From a bacterium D16-34 (GTDB lineage Bacteria > Actinomycetota > Coriobacteriia > Coriobacteriales > Eggerthellaceae), in assembly GCA_003612515.1 (NCBI GenBank), contig RAZB01000007.1, positions 1-64,000 of the forward strand: DNA of 64,000 nucleotides. Direction: 5' to 3'. The notes beneath the pieces were generated by a model. That model searched no databases. It worked only from the letters and a program-made list of their open reading frames with translations, and was not told the DNA's origin. Below, one piece after another: positions 9,035-18,091 of the stretch. Made by a program: the position numbers and the translations under genes. Positions within the stretch are counted from its first letter, which is position 1. Each line of letters starts with the position of its first letter.

Positions 9035-11674
9035 CTAGCTCAGAAGCATCGCACGAGCCGCATCAAGCGCCTCGTCTATGCCCGCTGCATTTTTACCGCC
9101 CGCTTGCGCCATTTCTGGTTTACCGCCGCCACCGCCGTTAACAAACGCCGCGATGTTTTTAATAACACCACCAGCATTAAAACCAGCTTCAACCGCCTCA
9201 GGTGTACCGGCCGCCAGAAGCAGCGCAGCATCACCGTTGGTTGCCGCTAACACAACCGCGCCCGGTGCACTCATGCGCGAGCGCATGACATCCCACATGT
9301 TGCGCAATTGCGAAGTATCCATCTGGCCGACGTTTGCCACGATGAGCGGATAGCCGCCTTTTGCCTCAACCACGCTCTCAAGCACTTGAGAGATGCTGTC
9401 AGCTGCTGCTGCTTCACGATTGCGCTTCATCTTAGTTTGAAGCTCTTTTAGTTGCGCAACATTAGCTGCACAGCGATCCGAACAATCAAACAGCGGCACA
9501 TGAAGCTTGTCTGCCACAGCTTTCAACTCAGACTCAACATGGTTGAGGTAATCAAGCGCATCAAAGCTGGTCACAGCTTCAATACGACGAAGGTTTGCAC
9601 CAACGCTGGTTTCGCTTGTAATTTTTACCAAACCAATTTCGCTTGTGGCGCTTACGTGCGTGCCGCCACAAAGCTCCTGAGAGAAGCCTTCCATATCAAG
9701 CACGCGGACGTATTCGCCGTACTTTTCACCAAAGAGCGCCATAACGCCAGCTTCACGAGCAGCAGCAAGCGAAGTTTCATAGGCGCGCACCGTATGGTTC
9801 TCCATGACCTTTTCGTTTGCAAGACGCTCAACTTCTGCAATTTGCTCTGGCGCCATAGCCTCATAGTGCGTAAAGTCAAAGCGCAGACGATTTGGTGCAA
9901 CCAAAGAACCAGCTTGCTTTACATGATCACCTAGCACCTTGCGAAGCGCCCAATGCAGAATATGCGTAGCGGAATGGTTGCGACAAATACGCGCACGACG
10001 AATGGCATCTATTGAAGCATGTACCGTCTGACCAACTGCCAAAGAGCCGTTTTCCATAGTCACGCTATGGGCAATCAGACCCTTCTCGGGCTCTTGTGTG
10101 TCGGTCACCTGAGCGCACGCTGCCGCACTCTCAAGTGCGCCCGTATCTCCGACCTGGCCACCCTTCTCAGCGTAAAACGGCGTCTTGTCCAACACAATTC
10201 TGCCTTCTTGACCTGCGTCAATTTGGTCAACCTGTGCACCGTCAACAACAATTGCAACAATCTTTGCATCGCAGGCATTTTCTGTATAACCCACAAATTC
10301 TGTTGCACCTGTTACATCGAGAATCTCACTCATGACGCCGCCATACGTAGACCAAGCGGCCTCGGCATCTTTTGTGTTAGCTGCACGCGCACGCTGGCGT
10401 TGCTCTTCCATGGAACGCTCAAACCCTTCCATGTCAACGCTGATGCCGCGCTCGCCTGCCAGCTCTGAGGTAACCTCAACTGGGAAACCATAGGTATCAT
10501 GCAGCGTAAAAGCCTCTTCGCCTGACAACACCGTGCCATCCAAGGCATTGAGCGCCTCATCTAAGAAAGCACGTCCTTGGCGAAGATTTGCACCAAAACG
10601 CTCTTCCTCTGACAAAATGATGCGACGAGCCAGTTCGCGATTTTCAACGATCTCCGGATAAACATCTCCCATGAGGCGAACAATCTCATCAACATAGTCA
10701 TTCAAGAATGGCTTATCTAAGCCCAGAAGATGACCCTTCATAACTGCACGACGAAGGAGGCGACGCAAAACATAGCCGCGACCCTCATTGGAAGGCAAGA
10801 TGCCATCTGCAATCATAAAGGTTACCGCACGTGAGTGATCAGCCATAATGCGCAGTGATAAGTCCGCCACGGGGTCTTCACCATACACCAAGCCGGTAAG
10901 CTTTTCGCCCACTGCAACAAGACTGCGCAAAACGTCTGTTTCGTAGTTTGATTGCACGCCTTGCATGATGGCTGCCATACGTTCAAGACCCATGCCGGTG
11001 TCAATGTTTTTCTTAGGCAGCGGTACAAGCGAGCCGTCTTCTTGGCCGTCATACTGAGTAAATACCAAGTTCCAAAACTCTAAGAAGCGATCACAGTCGC
11101 ACCCCGGTGCGCAATCAGGAGATCCACATCCAAAGTCTTCTCCCTGGTCAAAGTAAATTTCTGAGCAAGGTCCACACGGTCCTGTGGGTCCTGCGCGCCA
11201 GAAATTGTCATCTTCGCCCAAGCGTGAAATGTGATCTTCAGGAACACCGAGCTCTTTCCATATCTCGATAGTTTCATCGTCATCTTCAAATACCGTGAAA
11301 TACAGACGCTCTTTGGGAAGCCCCAAAACTTCAGTGGAAAACTCGTATGCCCACGCGCACATTTCATGCTTGAAATACTCACCAAAACTAAAGTTGCCAA
11401 GCATCTCAAAAAAGCTTAAATGGCGACCGGTTGTACCAATGATGTCAATGTCATTTGTGCGAACGCACTTTTGGGCAGTTGTCGTGCCAATATAGGGCGC
11501 TTCGAGGTGCTTTTGTTGCAAGAAGTAGGGCTTGAATTGCACCATGCCAGCGCTTGTTAAAAGCAACGAAGGGTCATCAGGAATGAGTGACGATGAAGGC
11601 CAGCGCTTGCAGCCTTTATCCTCAAAAAACTTCAGATATTTTTCGCGAATCTCAGCACTTGTCATGTATTCCAT
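9035..11674 (-). CDS. alaS: Alanyl-tRNA synthetase
   Basis: The 879-aa class II synthetase has the full set of domains: a catalytic domain beginning TSAEIREKYLKFF, with GRHLSFFEMLGNFSFGEYFK and WNLVFTQ; a tRNA-recognition domain; an editing domain with zinc-site residues HSATHILHWALRKVLG and CGGTHV; and a glycine-rich C-terminal DHHA1 domain (NGGGGGKPEMAQAGG). It heads the minus-strand run that continues to efp. Confidence 0.98.
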   Translation of the reverse strand: MEYMTSAEIREKYLKFFEDKGCKRWPSSSLIPDDPSLLLTSAGMVQFKPYFLQQKHLEAPYIGTTTAQKCVRTNDIDIIGTTGRHLSFFEMLGNFSFGEYFKHEMCAWAYEFSTEVLGLPKERLYFTVFEDDDETIEIWKELGVPEDHISRLGEDDNFWRAGPTGPCGPCSEIYFDQGEDFGCGSPDCAPGCDCDRFLEFWNLVFTQYDGQEDGSLVPLPKKNIDTGMGLERMAAIMQGVQSNYETDVLRSLVAVGEKLTGLVYGEDPVADLSLRIMADHSRAVTFMIADGILPSNEGRGYVLRRLLRRAVMKGHLLGLDKPFLNDYVDEIVRLMGDVYPEIVENRELARRIILSEEERFGANLRQGRAFLDEALNALDGTVLSGEEAFTLHDTYGFPVEVTSELAGERGISVDMEGFERSMEEQRQRARAANTKDAEAAWSTYGGVMSEILDVTGATEFVGYTENACDAKIVAIVVDGAQVDQIDAGQEGRIVLDKTPFYAEKGGQVGDTGALESAAACAQVTDTQEPEKGLIAHSVTMENGSLAVGQTVHASIDAIRRARICRNHSATHILHWALRKVLGDHVKQAGSLVAPNRLRFDFTHYEAMAPEQIAEVERLANEKVMENHTVRAYETSLAAAREAGVMALFGEKYGEYVRVLDMEGFSQELCGGTHVSATSEIGLVKITSETSVGANLRRIEAVTSFDALDYLNHVESELKAVADKLHVPLFDCSDRCAANVAQLKELQTKMKRNREAAAADSISQVLESVVEAKGGYPLIVANVGQMDTSQLRNMWDVMRSRMSAPGAVVLAATNGDAALLLAAGTPEAVEAGFNAGGVIKNIAAFVNGGGGGKPEMAQAGGKNAAGIDEALDAARAMLLS

Positions 11675-11687
11675 TAGGACTCTTTCC

Positions 11688-13043
11688 TCACTTCTTCTTT
11701 CTATCTACTGTCTTTGGGTGCGGCGCTGTTGCGTCTTTTACCGGATCTGCAGGCGCATCCTCTTTTGCGCTGCCCTTAAAAAAGACACCGTTTTCAGCCA
11801 CAATTCTTCGACCAGTTTTCTTCTCAAAATAATACACGAAAACAGATTTCATTACCGCGATTGCCGGTATCGATACCAACATACCCACAAGCGAACCGAC
11901 CAATCCGCTCATCGCCCCGCCAATAGCCGAGCCGCTCATAAGCGCAATGAATGTTAATGCGGGATGCACATCAACCGAGTTCGACATGATTTTTGGCGAA
12001 ACGAACGTATAGACAATCTGTTGGATGATGATTGTGCCAACCAGTGCTACCAGCGCAATCCAAGGGCTCACAAACACGCCAACAACCGCTGCGAGCGCGC
12101 CCCCTAGCCACGGTCCGACGATGGGAATAATATTTAAGATGCCAGCTATGCCACCAAGCGCAATGCCATTGGGAATGCCGGCAACACTAAACAATATCGC
12201 ACAACCCGCACCGATGACGCCACATTGCAAAAGCGTGCCTTTGATATATCCGCCCATAACGCGCGAGAAGGTCATGTGCAGCATTTCAAAAGTATCGCGA
12301 TGTTTGGTTCCCACTAAACGGCGACACTCTTGCCCAATAGCAGGCAAATCCATGAGCACCCAGAAAGCTATCACGAGCGCAAAGCCAATTGCAACAAAGG
12401 TATTTGCCACTCCAGTACCAACGGCCACAACCCCACTTGCGCTATTCTTTGCAAAATTGGTTGCCCAATCACCCAGTGCAGACAGCGCGCTGTTCAAATA
12501 CTCTTGCACGGTTTTGTTCGACAAAACATCTGCATAACGATTGTATAGGTCGTTTCCCCAAGCGGTGATATCGCTAATATAGGTCGGAATTGACTGGATG
12601 AGGTTGTTAAACTGATCCCCCACACCAAATGCCGGAGAGAACATCAAAACCGCAATTAAGAAGAGCACCAGACACATAACAACGTAGGCAATGGTGGTGC
12701 CAATCACACGCGAGATGCCATGGTCTTGGAGACGGTTAACAATACCACGCAGACAAAAGACAATAACAACTGTCCACAGAACAATGCCCACCGGCACACT
12801 TAAGATATTGATGACGTAAATGCCAACGCCCGTCAAAATGATGATGCCAACAACAGTCCACACCACCATAAACGCAAATCGCGCCTTTGCGGATTTATCA
12901 ACGTTGCGAACAAGCTGCTGTGTTTCAGGAAGTTGTTCAAGATCTTCAACTTCACTCACGCCGCACTCATTCTTACAAGAAACAACAGGCGCACCGCCTT
13001 TGGCCGCCTGTTGCGTATGTAAATCTTTAGCAGAATGTGCCAT
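11688..13043 (-). CDS. AI-2E family transporter
   Basis: The 451-aa product has about 8 hydrophobic spans after a 55-residue hydrophilic N terminus, matching the AI-2E (TqsA/PerM) exporter family. The conserved glycine-rich NGIALGGIAGILNIIPIVGPWLGG stretch lies in the C-terminal half. Substrates in this family differ (autoinducer-2, sodium), so none is assigned. It ends 13 bp upstream of alaS and begins 17 bp after the DUF948-like gene. Confidence 0.88.
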   Translation of the reverse strand: MAHSAKDLHTQQAAKGGAPVVSCKNECGVSEVEDLEQLPETQQLVRNVDKSAKARFAFMVVWTVVGIIILTGVGIYVINILSVPVGIVLWTVVIVFCLRGIVNRLQDHGISRVIGTTIAYVVMCLVLFLIAVLMFSPAFGVGDQFNNLIQSIPTYISDITAWGNDLYNRYADVLSNKTVQEYLNSALSALGDWATNFAKNSASGVVAVGTGVANTFVAIGFALVIAFWVLMDLPAIGQECRRLVGTKHRDTFEMLHMTFSRVMGGYIKGTLLQCGVIGAGCAILFSVAGIPNGIALGGIAGILNIIPIVGPWLGGALAAVVGVFVSPWIALVALVGTIIIQQIVYTFVSPKIMSNSVDVHPALTFIALMSGSAIGGAMSGLVGSLVGMLVSIPAIAVMKSVFVYYFEKKTGRRIVAENGVFFKGSAKEDAPADPVKDATAPHPKTVDRKKK

Positions 13044-13060
13044 AGAGGTCTGCCAAACTC

Positions 13061-13918
13061 TTATGCATCGGGTTTTTGCGACGGCGCAACAGCTTCTTCA
13101 GTCACACCTGCAATCTCAGCGGCTTTTGTCTGAGCTGCCTCTGCGCTGTCTTGGCCTTGATAGGTGAAATAGCCCTTTGAAGCAGAAGCGCTCTCCTGCT
13201 GAGCTTGCGCCTTGGTATCCACGTCAGCCGCAGCAGTAACCGCATCTACCATGTCAGCAGCAGTTTTGTTGGTGATATCTGTTACCGCTTGACGAGCTGC
13301 AGTTTTTTCTTCGCGACTAGCACGCTGCTCAGCATGCTGTTCGCGCTCTTCAGCTACTGCCTCTTTGGTAACACGCGCTGCAGTAACAGCCGCGCCCTTA
13401 ACCACCTGGCCTGCGGCGACAGCAGTTTCAGCCATTGAAGCCGGAATGCTTTGTGCGCCCTCTTGCTCTTGAGCTTTCTTCTCTCCAAGGGCAATCGATT
13501 CTTCGCTTGCATGCTTGATTTTAAATGCGCTGCGCATCTTAGTGGTTACTGAATTTAACAGGTTCATCGGAGCATTGGTGACCGTATCAACCGCATCAAC
13601 TGCAGAAGATACCGAATCGGTAATGTCGGTAACACCTTCCAAGATTTGATCAACGCGCATGAGCTCAAGATTTGCCGCATCAACCGTAAGCGACACACGA
13701 TCAACCAACGGATCAACCTTTGCAACCACTGGCTCAAGCGAGGCGGTAAGGCGCTCTACGTTGTCTAGTGTTGGTTCAATTTGTTTGCGAACATCATCAA
13801 CGGTTGAACGCGTTTTGCGAATAGTAATAGCAAGCTCTACAACAAACCACACTAATGCAGCGCCAACAATGATGTATACAAACGGCAAAGCCGCATTTAA
13901 AAACTCAGCAAAATCCAT
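13061..13918 (-). CDS. DUF948-like membrane-anchored coiled-coil protein
   Basis: The 285-aa product has one N-terminal transmembrane helix (about residues 8-29), then a long helical region with repeated D..V...V/L patterns (DDVRKQIEPTLDNVERLTASLEPVVAKVDPLVDRV), typical of DUF948 proteins, then an alanine/glutamate-rich tail. The function is not known. ATG 13918 is preferred because AAGGAGG lies 7 nt upstream; a TTG at 13948 is the outer possibility. It probably starts the transcript with the AI-2E gene. Confidence 0.75.
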   Translation of the reverse strand: MDFAEFLNAALPFVYIIVGAALVWFVVELAITIRKTRSTVDDVRKQIEPTLDNVERLTASLEPVVAKVDPLVDRVSLTVDAANLELMRVDQILEGVTDITDSVSSAVDAVDTVTNAPMNLLNSVTTKMRSAFKIKHASEESIALGEKKAQEQEGAQSIPASMAETAVAAGQVVKGAAVTAARVTKEAVAEEREQHAEQRASREEKTAARQAVTDITNKTAADMVDAVTAAADVDTKAQAQQESASASKGYFTYQGQDSAEAAQTKAAEIAGVTEEAVAPSQKPDA

Positions 13919-14085
13919 CGAAGTGCCTCCTTGAAATCCGAAGCTCAACTATAGCACGTACGACTTAAATTCTATATGCATTCAGGTCCGATTTCATGGT
14001 GCTTCCATAGGAGTAGTAAATTGGTTACCAAACCTGCGACTTGCCGTTTTATTGGAGTGTTACACATATAGTTTTATGACATGCC

Positions 14086-15420
14086 TTATTTTGCACGTGG
14101 ATCATCTTCGGCATCTAGCCGATCTCGCGCAAAAGCTTCTGAGCGGTAAGCTTCCCACCCACGCGAGCTTGGCTTATAAAAGCAGCCGCGAGTTAGCCCC
14201 TCGGGCAAATATCGCTGAGCAACCCACCCGCTCGGATAGCTGTGGGGATATTTGTATTCGCCATACTCGTTCGAACCAGGGCGATGCCTGTCGCGCAAGT
14301 AATCAGGCACTTGGCGAAGAGGTCCTTTTCGTACCTCATCTAATGCGGCAAAGATCCCCGTGCATGCAGCATTACTCTTAGGGGCGAGCGCGATATAGGT
14401 TGCAGCTTGCGCTAAATTGATAGCACACTCCGGATACCCAATCACTTCAGCCGACTTAAAAGCCGCCTCAGCAATTAAGAGCGCCTGCGGATCAGCGTTG
14501 CCAACATCCTCTGATGCTGCAATAAAGATTCTGCGCGCGATAAATTTAGGGTCTTCGCCCCCGTCAATCATGCGCGCCAACCAATAAAGCGTAGCATCCG
14601 GATCAGATCCGCGCATGGATTTGATAAACGCCGAAATAATATCGTAGTGCATATCTTTGTTCTTGTCATAAGGCAAACTACGATGAGGCGTGGCCATACG
14701 AATTGCTTCTTCATCAATTACTGCTGGCTTTTTGCGCGTACCTGGCTCCTGCAAATCCGCCGCAAGTTCAAGGGTGGTTAAGGCCGCCCGTCCATCGCCG
14801 CCAGCCAAGAGCAAAAGAGCCTCTTTTGCCTGCTTATCAAGTTTATAGCAGCCATCCAAGCCTCGCGAATCTTCCAACGCACGATCCACCAACAATGAAA
14901 TATCTTCGTCAGAAAGAAGACCTAACTCAACGATACGTGAGCGCGAAATAAGCGCCGAATTTACTTCGAAAAAGGGGTTTTCAGTGGTTGCGCCAACCAA
15001 TACAACAATGCGATTTTCAACAGCATGCAAAAGCGCATCTTGCTGCGAGCGATTAAACCGGTGAATCTCATCCACAAATAAGATGGTTCGTGCGTTTGAC
15101 ATGGTCAAACGTTTTTCTGCAGCATCTATTTCTCTGCGAAGGTCAGCAACCGTGCCACCGATTGCAGAGACCTCGACAAACGTTGCCTTGGTGGTTTCAG
15201 CAATCACATGGGCAAGAGATGTTTTGCCAGTGCCCGCCGGGCCAAAGAGAATGACCGAACTAAGCTGATCGTGCTCAATTGCATTTCGCAGCCACGAGCC
15301 CTCGCCCACCGCCTCGGATTGACCAACGACCTCTTCAAGCGAGCGCGGGCGCATACGAACTGCAAGAGGAGCAACCTTTGACTTACGTTCATTTTCGATT
15401 TCAGTAAATAATGTATCCAT
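14086..15420 (-). CDS. rarA: Replication-associated recombination protein RarA/MgsA
   Basis: The AAA+ ATPase (444 aa) of the RarA/WHIP family acts at stalled replication forks. Walker A is FGPAGTGKTSLAH, Walker B ILFVDEIHRFNRSQQDALL, sensor 1 LVGATTENPFF. The C-terminal half has the family's HYDIISAFIKSMRGSDPDATLYWLARM and YPHSYPSGWVAQRYLP blocks. The start is set at 15420 (MDTLFTEIE); the longer frame to 15489 adds 23 residues without homology. No strong ribosome site is seen. Confidence 0.95.
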   Translation of the reverse strand: MDTLFTEIENERKSKVAPLAVRMRPRSLEEVVGQSEAVGEGSWLRNAIEHDQLSSVILFGPAGTGKTSLAHVIAETTKATFVEVSAIGGTVADLRREIDAAEKRLTMSNARTILFVDEIHRFNRSQQDALLHAVENRIVVLVGATTENPFFEVNSALISRSRIVELGLLSDEDISLLVDRALEDSRGLDGCYKLDKQAKEALLLLAGGDGRAALTTLELAADLQEPGTRKKPAVIDEEAIRMATPHRSLPYDKNKDMHYDIISAFIKSMRGSDPDATLYWLARMIDGGEDPKFIARRIFIAASEDVGNADPQALLIAEAAFKSAEVIGYPECAINLAQAATYIALAPKSNAACTGIFAALDEVRKGPLRQVPDYLRDRHRPGSNEYGEYKYPHSYPSGWVAQRYLPEGLTRGCFYKPSSRGWEAYRSEAFARDRLDAEDDPRAK

Positions 15421-15554
15421 AAAAGATATAGTAACATTCGAACGTCTGTTTGTATAGCATACACGCACCTTGTATAAGCTTCGCCGCAATTAATCCATCG
15501 CAGCCCAAACGTTCATATGTCAAAACAGAAACTACTGCGATGTCAAGACTAGAA

Positions 15555-15729
15555 TTCGAAGGTAGGGATACTATACTTGATACCAAGTTCCGCCTTCGAA
15601 GCCATACTTTTTGCGATGGACCGATGCTATTACTTGAGGGAGCTCAAGATCGCTGGCGAAATGGAGATTCGTATCCGTTGATACGAAAGCCAGGAACCCT
15701 GCTGCGAGCACCCACCTTTTGAGGTGGGT
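15555..15729 (+). ncRNA. Candidate structured RNA, unidentified
   Basis: This 175-bp stretch between divergently placed features has dense perfect pairing. An outer stem (TTCGAAGG at 15555 with CCTTCGAA at 15593) encloses a 5-bp hairpin (ACTTG/CAAGT). A stem GCGAT/ATCGC (15613/15649) encloses CTTGAG-GGAG-CTCAAG. CTGGC/GCCAG (15653/15689) encloses the 8-bp hairpin TTCGTATC-CGTT-GATACGAA. A terminator-like ACCCACCT-TTTG-AGGTGGGT ends it. The plus strand is assumed because the final hairpin then lies 3'. No family was recognised; 6S-like RNA is one possibility. Confidence 0.45.
15710..15729 (+). terminator. Hairpin, possible terminator
   Basis: An 8-bp stem ACCCACCT/AGGTGGGT with a TTTG loop. 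The T tract is poor on both strands. The same ACCCACCTT stem core appears in the 29.0 kb terminator. Confidence 0.4.
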
Positions 15730-15767
15730 TCATCCTTCTGGCCGGGGGCGGAGCTCTTTTTTCCCTG

Positions 15768-16445
15768 TTACTGAACTTCAGATTGAGTGTCCAGTCGCTC
15801 GCAGAGCGCTTTGTATGCCACGCTTCGACACGATACCTCAACGGTATCTGTTGTGCCATCTTCAAACGTGCGAGAAAACTTTACGCGGTATCCAATCAAC
15901 GCACCGGCAAATCCCGCTCCGAGCGTGTATCCAAAGTCGCTCACCAAACAATATGCGCAGTTGAGCCACACAGACATATCTGCAGATGACAAGCTTGAAG
16001 TAAACAACCAAAACAAGGGCATGCCAAACAAGGCACCCCCTACCACAGCTCCAAGCAATATCAATACATACAACACCCACGATGTTCCTTTATCGCGAAT
16101 GCGCAAATAACTCTCAAACGCAATCAAAAGAGCAGGCGCCACCGAGGCTGCTATCTGCATGAGCGCCATTCCCACTGATACAGTGCCTAGCACCGATAAG
16201 AGCGCTCCTCCGAGCGTTACGATGATGCAGATAGCAAACGTAATCCAGGGAAGCGCCTGTCGCAGCGATGTACCAAATACCTGCTTTTCAGGGAGATGCT
16301 CGCAAGAGGTGCTCACTAAAGCCCCATGGGGATTGCGAAAAGAAACCTGCGAAGCGTTACGTCCAAGCCCCGAAAGCTCATCGGTGCGCACAATACCCCA
16401 CGCAATCACACCCACGAGCACAACCACACCAAAAAAGATTGCCAC
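15768..16445 (-). CDS. Conserved-looking membrane protein, unknown
   Basis: The family was not recognised. The 225-aa product shows an N-terminal hydrophobic helix (1-20), a polar stretch to about 60, then four further hydrophobic spans (about 66-88, 90-112, 122-145, 160-186) and a short charged tail. The start is a GTG with GGGGAAG just upstream. It begins 16 bp after the MscS stop and is probably co-transcribed with it. Confidence 0.65.
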   Translation of the reverse strand: MAIFFGVVVLVGVIAWGIVRTDELSGLGRNASQVSFRNPHGALVSTSCEHLPEKQVFGTSLRQALPWITFAICIIVTLGGALLSVLGTVSVGMALMQIAASVAPALLIAFESYLRIRDKGTSWVLYVLILLGAVVGGALFGMPLFWLFTSSLSSADMSVWLNCAYCLVSDFGYTLGAGFAGALIGYRVKFSRTFEDGTTDTVEVSCRSVAYKALCERLDTQSEVQ

Positions 16446-16461
16446 GTCTTCCCCGCTCTAC

Positions 16462-17451
16462 CTATTCCTGATGATGCTTTTTGTGATTCTTGCGACCTTC
16501 ATGCAATAGACGCACGCGCTTCCACCAGCTCACATTATGCTTTTTTCCCTGATCAGAAACGCTGTCGCTGGTTTTTGTCGCTTCCGCAGATGAGCAGGTA
16601 TGATTTTTTTCGCACTCTTTTTTTGCGGCTTGTGCTTGAGCTATCTCACCGCGCGTTTGCTGCATCAAATCTGAGTCATAACTTGCCCTCGTCAGCGGTG
16701 CAATAGCGCGGATAACCGCATCAATTGCATTGTCGATGTCTCTGCTATCTGCAATCTTAAATGACACCGACCCGCTAAAACCATCGTCTAAAAGCCCTGA
16801 ATATGAAACCGTCACTGGTTTTGTTACCTTGCAAACACCTTGCAAAGCCTTCCCCGCCTCAAAGGCAAGCGCGTCTGCCATAGCATCAAGATGCGAACCG
16901 TCGGTTGTCACCACAAAATCAATGCTCACGTCGTTGATGGGCTCGTGTATGGTCAACGCATTTGTGTTGATAGTTGAGTTCGGAATGATAATCTTGTTGT
17001 TGTCAGTATCGCGAATAGTAGTATGACGCCAGGTGATATCATGCACAACACCCGACGAAGAGCTGACCGTAATGTTGTCACCTGGTTTTATGATGCGCAA
17101 AAGCGAAACTTGTAAGCCCGCAATCAAGTTCGCCAAAGTTGATTGCAAACCAAGCGAGATAGCAACACCGCCAACACCTAAAGCAGCAAGCAGGGCTGAA
17201 ATGTTTACGTTAAAGCAGGTGGAAAGCATGACACAAATGCCTATTACCCACACAGCACCACGTACTATGTTGACGAAAATGGAAACTGAAGGTAAGTCTT
17301 TTCGTTCGTTGTAATGAAGCACCTTGCGCATAAAGCGTGTCGAGATGCGCGAAACAATTAACGTGATGCCCATAATGACCACCACGCCTATAACCATACC
17401 CACCCAATCAGAGTGAATAAAGCTCTCTATATGTTTCATGATCTCTTCCAT
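16462..17451 (-). CDS. MscS-type mechanosensitive channel
   Basis: The 329-aa protein fits the small-conductance mechanosensitive channel family, which opens on hypo-osmotic shock. There are three N-terminal hydrophobic spans. The third is the pore helix ALLAALGVGGVAISLGLQSTLANLIAG, followed by the beta domain (GDNITVSSSSGVVHDITWRHTTIRDTDNN). The C-terminal 70 residues are charged and unconserved. A TAGTAT -10-like element ends 7 bp before the ATG, so the message may be nearly leaderless. Confidence 0.92.
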   Translation of the reverse strand: MEEIMKHIESFIHSDWVGMVIGVVVIMGITLIVSRISTRFMRKVLHYNERKDLPSVSIFVNIVRGAVWVIGICVMLSTCFNVNISALLAALGVGGVAISLGLQSTLANLIAGLQVSLLRIIKPGDNITVSSSSGVVHDITWRHTTIRDTDNNKIIIPNSTINTNALTIHEPINDVSIDFVVTTDGSHLDAMADALAFEAGKALQGVCKVTKPVTVSYSGLLDDGFSGSVSFKIADSRDIDNAIDAVIRAIAPLTRASYDSDLMQQTRGEIAQAQAAKKECEKNHTCSSAEATKTSDSVSDQGKKHNVSWWKRVRLLHEGRKNHKKHHQE

Positions 17452-17458
17452 ACACCCT

Positions 17459-17464
17459 ATACTA
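17459..17464 (-). promoter_or_regulatory. Candidate -10 element close to the MscS start
   Basis: TAGTAT on the minus strand ends 7 bp before the ATG, so transcription would start at or near the start codon. The same spacing is seen at 33.5, 48.8 and 57.1 kb. Confidence 0.4.
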
Positions 17465-17525
17465 GCACGCTTTTTGGCGCGTCATACGATCTGCAAAAAG
17501 GGTGTAAGTAAGCCGTGAAGCGCCC

Positions 17526-18065
17526 CTACCACGAGTCAGGTTTAGTTGGGAATTCTTCGTGGTGCTGCCACAACACCACACTGCCCTGCGCAGTTGATGC
17601 TTTCACATCAATTATCCGCTGGTTCGAAGACCCGCGCCACTCAAGATCAAACGAATGTCGCGCCTGAACAAAAGGCCCGTCAACTAAAATATCGATCTCA
17701 TCTAATAGCTCTTTTGCGCCTGGTGTACAATCGGCCTGCAAGTCTTCAAACAGATAGCCTGAATATGCCCACACATTAAGTCCTAAAGCGTGAGCGCGTC
17801 GCGCAATTTCTGCGCATGCGTGCGCCTGCTCGAACGGTTCGCCACCAGAAAGCGTCACGCCACTAATGAGCTTGTTTGCCTCAACTTGCGCCATAAGTGC
17901 ATCTACCGTTGTTGACGTGCCACCTGTCTTTGGCTGACTGTCTGCATTATGGCAGCCAGGACAGGCATGGCTACAACCCTGCACAAATATTGCAAAACGC
18001 AGCCCCGGACCATCTACGATAGAGTCCGGAGCTACGCCAAATAGTTGTACGTTATAGTCAGTCAC
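17526..18065 (-). CDS. nrdG: Anaerobic RNR-activating radical SAM protein
   Basis: The 179-aa radical-SAM enzyme forms the glycyl radical on NrdD. The iron-sulfur motif is CSHACPGC (CX3CX2C) near residue 31, preceded by DGPGLRFAIFVQG, and the SAM-binding SGVTLSGGEPFEQ follows. Length is somewhat above the 155-aa E. coli protein and typical of Gram-positive forms. It lies 26 bp downstream of nrdD. Confidence 0.95.
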   Translation of the reverse strand: MTDYNVQLFGVAPDSIVDGPGLRFAIFVQGCSHACPGCHNADSQPKTGGTSTTVDALMAQVEANKLISGVTLSGGEPFEQAHACAEIARRAHALGLNVWAYSGYLFEDLQADCTPGAKELLDEIDILVDGPFVQARHSFDLEWRGSSNQRIIDVKASTAQGSVVLWQHHEEFPTKPDSW

Positions 18066-18091
18066 GTATCTACCCTGATCAAATAAGCAAA

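Noticed and set aside
15401-15586. 61-aa minus-strand frame upstream of rarA
   Set aside because: It crosses the rarA start and the structured RNA stems; no homology and no ribosome site.
15555-15729. SRP RNA, RNase P RNA, tmRNA or T-box for the structured RNA
   Set aside because: The GGAAGGAAGCAG SRP loop, the GAGGAAAGTCC P4 core, a tmRNA tRNA-like end and a T-box sequence are all missing.
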